Of a stretch of 64,000 bases of DNA, positions 17,501-24,845 are shown in pieces. The translations under genes and the position numbers were made by a program. A model generated the notes under the pieces. That model saw nothing but the letters and a program-made list of their open reading frames with translations, was not told the origin of the DNA and made no database searches. Source of the DNA: Actinomadura parmotrematis (GTDB taxonomy: Bacteria > Actinomycetota > Actinomycetes > Streptosporangiales > Streptosporangiaceae). Each line of letters begins with the position of its first letter. Positions within the stretch are counted from its first letter, which is position 1. Where the stretch lies: contig NZ_JAIBOA010000006.1 in assembly GCF_019458805.1 (NCBI RefSeq), forward strand, positions 124,001-188,000, in the 5' to 3' direction.

Positions 17501-20500
17501 GTGGACGTCCCGTCCGCGCCCTGGCGGCACGAGCGGCACTGGGTCGACACCTCCCGCCGCAACGCCGGCGGCCGCGACGAGCACCCGCTGCTCGGCGCGC
17601 ACGTCGAGCTGCCCGGCGAGGAGCGGCACGCCTGGCGCGCCGACGTCGGCACCGCCGCCCAGCCGTGGACGGCGGGCGCGAAGGTCCACGGCCTCGCCGT
17701 CCTGCCGGTCGCCGCGTTCGCCGAGATGGCCCTCGCGGCGGGCGCCTCGGCGCTCGGCCGCGACGACGTCCGCGTCAACAGCCTGTGGATCGAGCGGCCG
17801 CTCGCCCTGGGCGAGCACGCCACCGTCACCACCACCTACGACGAGGCCGAGCAGCGGGTGGAGATCCACGCGCTGACGCCGGCCGGGACGTGGGCGCCGC
17901 TCGCGTCCGCCGACGTCGGCGAGGACCACCGCGGGCCAGCGGAGGCGCTCGCCGGGTCGGCGACCGAGGTCGCGGGCGCCGAGCGCGGCAGCCGCCACTA
18001 CCGGATCCACCCCGAGGTCCTGGACCGCGCCCTCGCGGTCCTGTCGGCCGAGGCCGAGGCGCTGACCGGCGAGGCCGGGCCGTGGCTCGCCGAGACCGTC
18101 GGCAGCCTGCGGGTCTACGGGCCGACGCACCGCGGCGGGCACGTCCGCGCCGCCGCCGTCCGCGAGGACGGGGTGGTCGGCGCCCTGCAGATCGTGAGCG
18201 GCGACGGCGAGGTGCTCGCGGCGGCCGACGGGATCGTGCTGCGGCGCGTGGAGCGCGCCGACGTGCCGGTCCCGCTCGCCGACAAGGCCGTCGAGCTGGT
18301 GTGGGAAGAGCAGGACGTTCCTGCGCCTTCCGTTGACGCGGGGACCTGGCTCGTCCTCGGGGACGCCGACGACGTCGCCGCCGAGCTGGAGGCGCGCGGC
18401 CAGACCGTCGTCCGCGAGGCCGGCGACGCCGAGCTCACCGGCGCGGTGCTGGTCGCGGACGCGACGGACGAGGCGCTCGTCCTCGACGCCGTCCGCACCT
18501 CCCTCGCCCTGCCCGACGGGCCGCGCCTCTACATCGCCACCCGCTCCGCGCTGCCCGTCCTGGACGGCGAGGCCGGCGACCCGGCGCGGGCGCACGTCCG
18601 CGCCATCGCCCGCGTCCTGGCGTTCGAGCGGACCGTGCAGCGCGCCACGATCGTCGACACCGACGGCCCCGCCGACCTCGTCACCGAGCTGCTCGCGGGC
18701 GCCGACGCCCGCGAGGTCGCCTGGCGCGGCGGCGTCCGCCGCATCGCCCGCCTGGCGCAGGCGGAGATCCCGGCGCGGGAGCGCGCCGCCAGGACCGTCC
18801 GGCGCGGCGCCTCCTACGTGATCACCGGCGGGTACGGCGGCATCGGCCTCGTCACGGCGCGGCTGCTCGCCGCGCGCGGCGCCGGCCGGATCGTCCTGTC
18901 CGGCCGGTCCGGGCCGGACGCCGAAGCCGAGCGGGCCATCGCGCGGCTGCGCGAGGACGGCGCGGACGTCCGCCTCGTCCTCGGCGACATCGCCGCCGAG
19001 GGCGTCGCCGAGCGGCTCGCCGAGGTCGCCGCCGAGGGCGGCCGCCGCCTCGCGGGCGTCCTGCACGGCGCGGGCGCCATCGACGACAAGCTGATCGCCG
19101 ACCTCGGCGAGGCCGACCTGCACCGCGTCTGGGCCGCCAAGGTCGAGGGCGCCCGCCGCCTCGACGCCGTCACCGCCGGCCTCGACCTCGACTGGTTCGT
19201 CGTGCACTCCTCGGCCGCCGCGCTGCTCGGCTCGCCCGGCCAGGGCGCCTACGCCGCCGCGAACGCCGCGCTCGACGCGCTCGTCGCGCACCGCCGCGCG
19301 CAGGGCCGCCCCGCCACCACGATCAACTGGGGCACCTGGTCGCAGGTCGGCGGCGCCGCCGGCCTGCGGGTCGCGGTCATCGACCCGATCTCCCCGGCGG
19401 AGGGCGCCGAGGCGCTGGAGGCGATCCTGGCGTCCGGCCGGGAGGCGACCGGCGTGCTGCGGTTCGACCCGGCCGCCGCCGTCGCGCTCTTCCCCGAGAT
19501 CAGGAACATGCCGTACTTCGCGGCGCTCACCGAGGCCGCGGGCGACGCGGGCGGCGACGACGCGGCGGACTGGCCGGGCGTCGAGGCGCTGAAGGAGATG
19601 GACCCGGCGGCGGCGCGGCGCGCGGTCGCCACCCAGATCCGGCACCGCATCGCGTCCGTCCTCGGGTTCGAGGCCGCCCGCCTGGACCCGGCGATCCCGC
19701 TCACCGACCTCGGCCTGGACTCGCTCGTCGCGGTCCGGATCAAGAGCGGCGTCGAGCACGACCTCGGCCTCACCGTCCCCGCGTCGGTGCTGCTCCAAGG
19801 CGCCAGCGTCAACGTGTTCGAGGCGTGGGCGGCCGGGGAGCTCGGCCTCGCCGGCGCCCCCGCGCCCGCCGCCACGGCGGTGTCGAACGCCGAGGCCGGG
19901 TACGTGATGCCGCGCGACGACGCCGAGCGCCTCGCCGTCCGCATCTTCGAGGACGTCCTCGGCGTGGACCGCGTCAGCGTCACCGCCGACTTCTTCGCCG
20001 AGCTCGGCGGCACCGACGCGCAGGCCGACGAGGTGCTGCGGCACATCACCGCCGAGATGGGCGGCGAGACGACGCGCGGCGAGCTGTTCGCGACGCCGAC
20101 CGCCGAGCACGTCGCCGACCACATCCGCGCCGCCGACGAGGAGGCCGCCCGGCAGACCGTCCGGCCGCTGAAGGCGACCGGCGGCCGGCGGCCGATCTTC
20201 ATCGCGCACCCGGCGGGCGGCACCACCTCCTGCTACCGGCAGCTCGTCGAGCTGCTCGGCGCCGACCAGCCGGTGTACGGGCTGGAGCGGTTCGACGACG
20301 CGCCCTCGGTGGAGGAGCGGGCGTCCCGCTACGTCGCGCACCTGCTGGAGGCGCAGCCCGAGGGCGCGTTCCGGCTCGGCGGCTGGTCGTTCGGCGGCGT
20401 CCTCGCCTACGAGACCGCCCGGCAGCTCACCGCCGCCGGCCGCGACGTCGAGTTCGTCGCGCTGTTCGACGCGGGCCTGCCGCTCGCCGTCGACGACGAG

Positions 20501-21019
20501 TCCGACACCATGGCGCGCCGGTTCGCGGCGTTCGCCGATTACATCAACGAGACGTACGGCCTCGGCATCGCCCTCACCTACGAGGACCTGACGGGGCTGG
20601 ACGAGGAGGCGCAGTTCGCGCTGGTGATGGAGCACGCGGCGCCGCTGGCGGAGCTGATCCCGCCGGCCGCGCTGCACCACCAGCTCACCTCCCACCAGGA
20701 CACCCGCTCGCTGGAGGCGTACCAGCCCGCGCCCTACGCCGGGCGGGTCATCCTGTACTACGCCCCGGAGGAGACTCCGTGGGCGGTGAAGGACGCGCGC
20801 TACGTGCTCGACGGGACCAACGGTTTCGGCGGGCTGTGCGCGGACCTGGAGATCGTCACGATCCCCGGGGTGCACCACCTGAACCTGCTGGACCCGCCGG
20901 GTGTGAACGTGCTCGCCGCGCACCTGGAGGGCCGTCTCGCGGCAGGTTCGGACGAGGCCGCCGGTGCGACCGCACCAGCCGGGCAGGGCGGCCGATCCGT
21001 TGCCACACCGGCCCGCTGA
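14561..21019 (+). CDS. Pks13-like type I polyketide synthase
   Basis: 2152 aa. Domains: ACP1 (about 20-92, Ser54 in GLASRD); KS (120-545, Cys292, His427, His467); AT (640-945, Ser734 in GHSMGE, and GAGH at 833-836 where malonyl enzymes have HAFH and methylmalonyl ones YASH; XAGH is linked to ethylmalonyl and larger units); DH-like (1008-1270) with Ala1040 where the catalytic His should be, so probably dead; KR (1410-1600, GGYGGIG, Tyr1564, IDD motif of B type); ACP2 (1685-1765, Ser1721); a third carrier-like domain (1795-1865) with Asp1819 instead of Ser; TE (1880-2140, Ser1943 in GWSFGG, Asp1970, His2105). The ACP-KS-AT-ACP-TE core and TE sequence recall Pks13 of mycolate synthesis, with a KR built in. 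Predicted product: an alpha-alkyl-beta-hydroxy acid. Confidence 0.88.
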   Translation: MSSSTDRSGDAQVTPRMSEDAIRTHLIEQIARRARLAVAEVDTGRPLEEFGLASRDAVSIAGELEQMLGRSLPATLVWEYPTIDRLSAALAAGADLAPAAAPAAAPVPDGPRRVDDAEPIAVVGIGCRFPGGDRDLTGPAEYWDFLTGRGDAIREVPDGRWEPFDDGSPEVGDRLANVTRKGGFLRDIAEFDAQFFGITPREAAVMDPQQRLVLEVAWEAFEHAGIGPASLRGSRTGVFVGVSAPEYAAFTASDLASLEAFTATGAALSIVANRLSYLLDLRGPSMIVDTACSSSLVSTHLAVQALRSGEADVALAGGVNILLSPTVTMTFDMAGGTSPDGHCKPFDASADGMVRAEGCGAVVLKRLSDAVRDGDRVLALVRGSGVNSDGRSNGLVAPNSDAQRALLRQVYAAAGIDTREVDYVEAHGTGTFLGDPIEAKAVGEVLGAGRAEDAPLLLGSAKSNLGHMESAAGIAGLIKTVLALHHRTIPPSAHYKEPNPHIPFADLRLSVVAEQTPWPERGHAPRAGVSGFGFGGTNAHVVLEAAPEHETKREPAAVRTYPLADTAADRIAEHAGLLADWLPDDVDLADLARTLHRRGGRGRARAAVAARDRAGLLDGLRALAEGRPHPGVVTGTAIGVPGRPVWVFSGYGSQRPGMAQRLLEEEPAFAEAVDDLDTLFAEEGGPDLWALLEDGAELTGGPAEIMPVLFAVQIGLARMWRSYGVVPGAVVGHSMGEVAAAVVAGALTLEDGVKVICRRSALLTRLVGGGAMAMIGASAADVARLSEGLPEVYAAVHSSPRQTVITGDAGQVATVLERAEAEGLVARRIKAEGAGHSPQVDPLLPELRERLAGVGAERGTPLADGIRLYTTALDDPRALAGDAALDAGYWATNLRSPVRLTDAVAAASEDGYRTFVEINAHPILAHAVGETLDGSGALVTHTLKRAPKGQETDDVLAFHAQLALLAAHGHAVAAPGDGAVVDVPSAPWRHERHWVDTSRRNAGGRDEHPLLGAHVELPGEERHAWRADVGTAAQPWTAGAKVHGLAVLPVAAFAEMALAAGASALGRDDVRVNSLWIERPLALGEHATVTTTYDEAEQRVEIHALTPAGTWAPLASADVGEDHRGPAEALAGSATEVAGAERGSRHYRIHPEVLDRALAVLSAEAEALTGEAGPWLAETVGSLRVYGPTHRGGHVRAAAVREDGVVGALQIVSGDGEVLAAADGIVLRRVERADVPVPLADKAVELVWEEQDVPAPSVDAGTWLVLGDADDVAAELEARGQTVVREAGDAELTGAVLVADATDEALVLDAVRTSLALPDGPRLYIATRSALPVLDGEAGDPARAHVRAIARVLAFERTVQRATIVDTDGPADLVTELLAGADAREVAWRGGVRRIARLAQAEIPARERAARTVRRGASYVITGGYGGIGLVTARLLAARGAGRIVLSGRSGPDAEAERAIARLREDGADVRLVLGDIAAEGVAERLAEVAAEGGRRLAGVLHGAGAIDDKLIADLGEADLHRVWAAKVEGARRLDAVTAGLDLDWFVVHSSAAALLGSPGQGAYAAANAALDALVAHRRAQGRPATTINWGTWSQVGGAAGLRVAVIDPISPAEGAEALEAILASGREATGVLRFDPAAAVALFPEIRNMPYFAALTEAAGDAGGDDAADWPGVEALKEMDPAAARRAVATQIRHRIASVLGFEAARLDPAIPLTDLGLDSLVAVRIKSGVEHDLGLTVPASVLLQGASVNVFEAWAAGELGLAGAPAPAATAVSNAEAGYVMPRDDAERLAVRIFEDVLGVDRVSVTADFFAELGGTDAQADEVLRHITAEMGGETTRGELFATPTAEHVADHIRAADEEAARQTVRPLKATGGRRPIFIAHPAGGTTSCYRQLVELLGADQPVYGLERFDDAPSVEERASRYVAHLLEAQPEGAFRLGGWSFGGVLAYETARQLTAAGRDVEFVALFDAGLPLAVDDESDTMARRFAAFADYINETYGLGIALTYEDLTGLDEEAQFALVMEHAAPLAELIPPAALHHQLTSHQDTRSLEAYQPAPYAGRVILYYAPEETPWAVKDARYVLDGTNGFGGLCADLEIVTIPGVHHLNLLDPPGVNVLAAHLEGRLAAGSDEAAGATAPAGQGGRSVATPAR

Positions 21020-21063
21020 GGGCCCGCGACCCGACAGCCCCCGTCCCCCGGAGGAAGACCCCC

Positions 21064-22389
21064 ATGGCCAAGTCCGACCCCCTGCTGGAGGCCGCCCGCG
21101 ACGGCGCCGGCGAGCAGGAGCTGCTCGACATCGACCTGCCCGCCACCTTCCGCGCGTCCTTCATCCGCAAGGACGAGGTGGGCATCTTCGAGGGGCAGAC
21201 CGACAAGGACGTGCGGCGCTCCATGCACGTCGGCGACGTCGACATGCCCGAGCTCGCCCCCGACGAGTGCGTGGTCGCGGTCATGTCCGCGGCGATCAAC
21301 TTCAACACCGTCTGGTCGGCGATCTTCGAGCCGGTGCCGACGTTCGCGTTCCTCGCCAAGTTCGGCCGCCAGGGCTGGTACGGCGCCCGGCACGACCTGC
21401 CGTACCACATCCTCGGCTCCGACGGCTCGGGCGTCGTCGTGCGCACCGGCGTCGGCGTGAAGAACTGGAAGGTCGGCGACCGCGTCGTCATCTCCCCGTC
21501 CTACGTCGACGAGGAGGACCACGGCTCCTACGACGACGGCATGATGAGCGAGTCGCAGCTCGCCTGGGGCTTCGAGACCAACTTCGGGTCGCTCGGCGAC
21601 TACTGCATCGTCAAGGCCAACCAGCTCATCCGCAAGCCGCGGCACCTGTCGTGGGAGGAGGCCGGCTCCAACACGCTGTGCGCGGCCACCGCCTACCGGA
21701 TGCTCGTCGGCAAGCACGGCGCGCAGATGAAGCAGGGCGACGTCGTCCTCATCTGGGGCGCGACCGGCGGCCTCGGCTCCTACGCCACCCAGCTCGTCAA
21801 GAACGGCGGCGGCATCCCCGTCGGCGTCGTGTCGTCGGAGGACAAGGCCGACCTCGTGCGCGCGCAGGGCTGCGAGCACGTCATCAACCGCAACGACCTG
21901 GACCTCGGCGAGCAGGGCCTGCGGCACCCGAAGGCCGGGCGGATGCTCGGCGAGGCGATCCGCGGCCTCGTCGGCGAGGACCCCGGCATCGTGTTCGAGT
22001 ACCTCGGCCGCGAGACGTTCGGCGCGTCGGTGTACGTCGCCAAGCGCGGCGGCCGCATCGTCACCTGCGGGTCGTCGACCGGGTTCAAGCACGAGTACGA
22101 CAACCGGTTCCTCTGGATGCGGCTGAAGAGCATCATCGGCTCGCACGGCTTCAACTACCACGAGGCCGTGGAGACCAACCGGCTGTTCTCCCTCGGGATG
22201 ATCCACCCGACGCTGTCGAAGGTGTTCTCGCTGGAGGACGCCGGCGAGGCCACCCGCGCCGTCCAGACCAACCAGCACATCGGCAAGGTCGCCGTCCTCT
22301 GCGGCGCGACCGCCGAGGGCCAGGGCGTCGACGACCCGGCGATGCGCGAGCGCATCGGCGAGGAGAAGCTCACCCTGTTCCGCCGCTGA
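21064..22389 (+). CDS. ccr: Crotonyl-CoA carboxylase/reductase
   Basis: 441 aa, 44 nt after the PKS and probably in its operon. It converts a 2-enoyl-CoA, CO2 and NADPH into an alkylmalonyl-CoA. The MDR-type Rossmann motif WGATGGLGSYATQ is present. CO2-handling residues known from characterised Ccr are conserved: Asn in INFNTVW (79-81), Phe170/Glu171 in WGFET, and His361 in GSHGFNYHEA. Primary-metabolism Ccr sequences usually read GSHFANYREA at the last site; the change may mean a different acyl length. Placed beside a PKS whose AT carries the GAGH motif, it most likely supplies the extender unit that becomes the alpha branch. No mutase or epimerase partners of the ethylmalonyl pathway are nearby. 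Confidence 0.92.
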   Translation: MAKSDPLLEAARDGAGEQELLDIDLPATFRASFIRKDEVGIFEGQTDKDVRRSMHVGDVDMPELAPDECVVAVMSAAINFNTVWSAIFEPVPTFAFLAKFGRQGWYGARHDLPYHILGSDGSGVVVRTGVGVKNWKVGDRVVISPSYVDEEDHGSYDDGMMSESQLAWGFETNFGSLGDYCIVKANQLIRKPRHLSWEEAGSNTLCAATAYRMLVGKHGAQMKQGDVVLIWGATGGLGSYATQLVKNGGGIPVGVVSSEDKADLVRAQGCEHVINRNDLDLGEQGLRHPKAGRMLGEAIRGLVGEDPGIVFEYLGRETFGASVYVAKRGGRIVTCGSSTGFKHEYDNRFLWMRLKSIIGSHGFNYHEAVETNRLFSLGMIHPTLSKVFSLEDAGEATRAVQTNQHIGKVAVLCGATAEGQGVDDPAMRERIGEEKLTLFRR

Positions 22390-22405
22390 CGGACCCCACC
22401 CCGCG

Positions 22406-22441
22406 CGAGCCCCCGGCCCCACCCCCTCGGCCGGGGGCTCG
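22406..22441 (+). terminator. Terminator after PKS-ccr operon
   Basis: A perfect 13-bp stem (22406-22418 with 22429-22441) with a 10-nt loop, 16 nt after the ccr stop, marks the end of the lipid gene cluster. Confidence 0.75.
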
Positions 22442-22513
22442 CCCCTTCCCCGGGCGGCGGACTTCTGCGAGGATCCCACCTGGCAGACATTACTGTTCTT
22501 TTGGTGGGATGTC

Positions 22514-24016
22514 ATGGCGGGCTCCGGCGACGTGCTCGGCGGCAGGTACCGGCTCGGCGCGCTCCTCGGCCGGGGCGGCATGGGCGAGGTCTGGTCGGCC
22601 GAGGACCTGCGGCTGCGCCGCGCCGTCGCCGTCAAGGTCGTCACCCGGGAGCTCGGCGGCGACCCGACGGCGCTCGCCCGGTTCCGCCGCGAGGCCGAGG
22701 CGGCCGCCCGCCTGGACCACCCCGGGATCACCGCCGTCCACGACTTCGACGAGCACGGCGGCCGCCCCTACCTCGTCATGCAGCTCCTGGACGGCCGCGA
22801 GCTGGACGCCCTGCGGGGTTCGTCCCCCGGCGTGCTGCTCGGCCTCATGGTCCAGGTCGCCGAGGCGCTCGCCCACGCGCACGGCCAGGGCGTGGTGCAC
22901 CGCGACCTGAAGCCCGGCAACCTGATGTGCCTGCCCGGCGGCCGGGCGAAGATCTGCGACTTCGGCCTGGCCCGCGACCTGGCCGCGTCCACCCTCACGA
23001 TGTCCGGCACCGTGCTGGGCACCCCCGCCTACATGGCGCCCGAGCAGTGGCGCGCCGAGCCCGCCACGCCCCGCACCGACCTGTACGCCTTCGGCGCCAC
23101 CCTGCACACCCTCCTCGCCGGGGCGCCGCCCTTCTCGGGCACGACGGTGGAGCAGCTCCGGCACCAGCACCTCAACGTCGCGCCGCCCCGCCTGTCCGAG
23201 GTGCGGCCGGGCCTGCCGCGCGAGCTCGACGGCATCCTCCAGCGCCTCCTGGCCAAGGACCCGGCGGACCGGTACGGCGACGCCCTCCAGGTCGCCCGGG
23301 AACTGCGCCGCCTGCCCGTCACCGCGGCGCGGGACGAGCGTCAGGACACGCAGGCGACCCAGCCGGGCGGTACGGCGACGCGCCACCTCACCGGCGACGG
23401 GTCCACCGCCCTGGCCATCGTCGGCTCGCGCTGGGACGTGATCAAGCGGAACGCCCAGGTCAGCGGCAAGGTCGCCTTCTGGGTCGGCGCCGCCATCGGT
23501 GCGGTGAGCAGCATCGGACCCGGCAACGAGCCGCCCCTGACCGACCAGCGGACCGGCCCTCTGGCCAAGCTCATCATGGGCGGCTGGGAGCTCGGTCTCC
23601 TGCTCGGCGCGGTGGTCGGGCTCCTCGGCGTCCTGGCCGGCGTGCTCGGAAGGCTCGACACCTTCGTCCTGGACGCCGACAAGCTGGTCATCACCCGGCG
23701 CGGCCAGGGGGACAAGGCCCTCACCCTGTACTGGGGCGCGATGGAGCGCATCGCCGTCGACTCGTACAAGTGGCGGCTCCTGGTCTGGTTCCAGCCGTCC
23801 CGGCAGCCCTCCGCCGAATGGATCCTCCATCACGGCGTCGAGGACGACCCCTCCGGCTGCCGCGTCGTCTTCTCCGGCGGCGCGAGCGGCCGGGGATCAC
23901 TGCGCCGGCTCCGCGCCGCCCTCCCCGGGTACGCCGGATCGCTCTACGAGGAGGGCGGCTTCTACAACGTCCACGCCTTCCGCCCGGCCCCCACCGACCA
24001 CGTCCCCGACCCCTGA
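22514..24016 (+). CDS. Transmembrane Ser/Thr protein kinase
   Basis: 500 aa. An N-terminal Hanks-type kinase domain (about 10-270) has a Gly loop LLGRGGMGEVW, Lys41 in VAVKVV, HRD at 129-131 in VVHRDLKPGN, DFG starting at Asp149, and APEQW. After it come a hydrophobic segment near 315-335 and a longer one near 355-385, then a C-terminal domain of about 110 residues resembling a PH-like or cytosolic sensor region. It has no PASTA repeats. Two membrane segments would leave the C-terminus in the cytosol, unlike PknB. It lies just after the lipid cluster terminator; in mycobacteria such kinases phosphorylate FadD32, Pks13 and MmpL3, so a link is possible but unproven. Confidence 0.85.
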   Translation: MAGSGDVLGGRYRLGALLGRGGMGEVWSAEDLRLRRAVAVKVVTRELGGDPTALARFRREAEAAARLDHPGITAVHDFDEHGGRPYLVMQLLDGRELDALRGSSPGVLLGLMVQVAEALAHAHGQGVVHRDLKPGNLMCLPGGRAKICDFGLARDLAASTLTMSGTVLGTPAYMAPEQWRAEPATPRTDLYAFGATLHTLLAGAPPFSGTTVEQLRHQHLNVAPPRLSEVRPGLPRELDGILQRLLAKDPADRYGDALQVARELRRLPVTAARDERQDTQATQPGGTATRHLTGDGSTALAIVGSRWDVIKRNAQVSGKVAFWVGAAIGAVSSIGPGNEPPLTDQRTGPLAKLIMGGWELGLLLGAVVGLLGVLAGVLGRLDTFVLDADKLVITRRGQGDKALTLYWGAMERIAVDSYKWRLLVWFQPSRQPSAEWILHHGVEDDPSGCRVVFSGGASGRGSLRRLRAALPGYAGSLYEEGGFYNVHAFRPAPTDHVPDP

Positions 24017-24061
24017 GGACGGCGCTGAGCGCCGGCGCGTCGCCTGCGGGGCCGGGCCGGG

Positions 24062-24763
24062 TCAGCGTTGGGCGAAGAGCCAGAGGAGGTGGTCGCGGCG
24101 GGCGGCGTCCAGGGGCTCGTAGGCGGTGCCGCTCCGGCCGCACGCGATCGGGACGGCGCCGCCGGCGAAGGTCACCAGCGCCTCGGACGGCAGCCGGCCC
24201 GGCGCGGCGCCGACCGCGTGGCGCGGCTGGGCGTCCAGCGGGACCGCCTCGCGCGGGAAGTGCCGGCCGCCCTGGAGGCCGAGCAGCAGGACGCGCCGGT
24301 CGGTGACGGCGAGCAGGCACGTGTCGGGCCAGCTCAGCACCCGCCGCGCGAACATGCCGGCGGGGCCGGTCCAGCCGCCGAGCAGGCGCTCGTTGTGCCG
24401 CTGCTCGCCGGTCGCGGCCCGCACGTCGTCGCCGTCGACCAGCCAGCCCCAGACGCGCGCCGGCCAGGTGACGAACCACAGCAGCGGCGCGAACACGCCC
24501 ACGACGGGCTTGACGACGGCGCGGTGCGCCCGGCCGAGCAGGCGCAGCGGCCGGAGGAGCGGCCAGTCCGGCCAGTCGCGCCGGTAGCGCTGCGGGATCT
24601 CGTGGCGCCACCGCAGCATGAGCGGCGCGGCCCGGAAGGCCGTCGCGCCGATGAGCCGCTCGCCCGGGGCGAGGTGCGGCAGCGCGAGCGCCGCGCACTC
24701 GGCGGCGACCGCCCGCATCTGCTCGCCCCCGCCGCCCCGCAGCGGGTCCAGCACCTGCGCCAT
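24062..24763 (-). CDS. Uncharacterised protein, possible membrane association
   Basis: 233 aa. I do not recognise the family. A central hydrophobic and Trp-rich segment (about 85-110, VVGVFAPLLWFVTWPARVWGWLV) could be one membrane span. The C-terminal half contains CLLAVTDRRVLLLG followed by short strands, which resembles a PH-like (bPH) fold with its typical TDRRV core. Convergent with the kinase gene, 45 nt apart. The kinase C-terminus is also bPH-like in character, so the pair may share a membrane-sensing role; that is speculation. Confidence 0.5.
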   Translation of the reverse strand: MAQVLDPLRGGGGEQMRAVAAECAALALPHLAPGERLIGATAFRAAPLMLRWRHEIPQRYRRDWPDWPLLRPLRLLGRAHRAVVKPVVGVFAPLLWFVTWPARVWGWLVDGDDVRAATGEQRHNERLLGGWTGPAGMFARRVLSWPDTCLLAVTDRRVLLLGLQGGRHFPREAVPLDAQPRHAVGAAPGRLPSEALVTFAGGAVPIACGRSGTAYEPLDAARRDHLLWLFAQR

Positions 24764-24845
24764 CGGCTCCCCCTGTCCACCCCGGCCGTCCGTTACGCCG
24801 GAAAGGTACCGCCAGGACGGCGGTGGAGTCGATCTTGGGGGTGGG

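Noticed and set aside
14438..20923. A very long open frame antisense to the PKS gene
   Set aside because: It is rich in Arg, Gly and Asp-Val-Gly runs, has no domain, and mirrors the GC-rich third positions of the PKS. A shadow frame, not a gene.
5544..22389. Treating the PKS region as an ordinary antibiotic cluster
   Set aside because: Single module, Pks13-type TE, MmpL3-like and antigen-85-like partners and no tailoring oxidases argue for an envelope lipid; not fully excluded.
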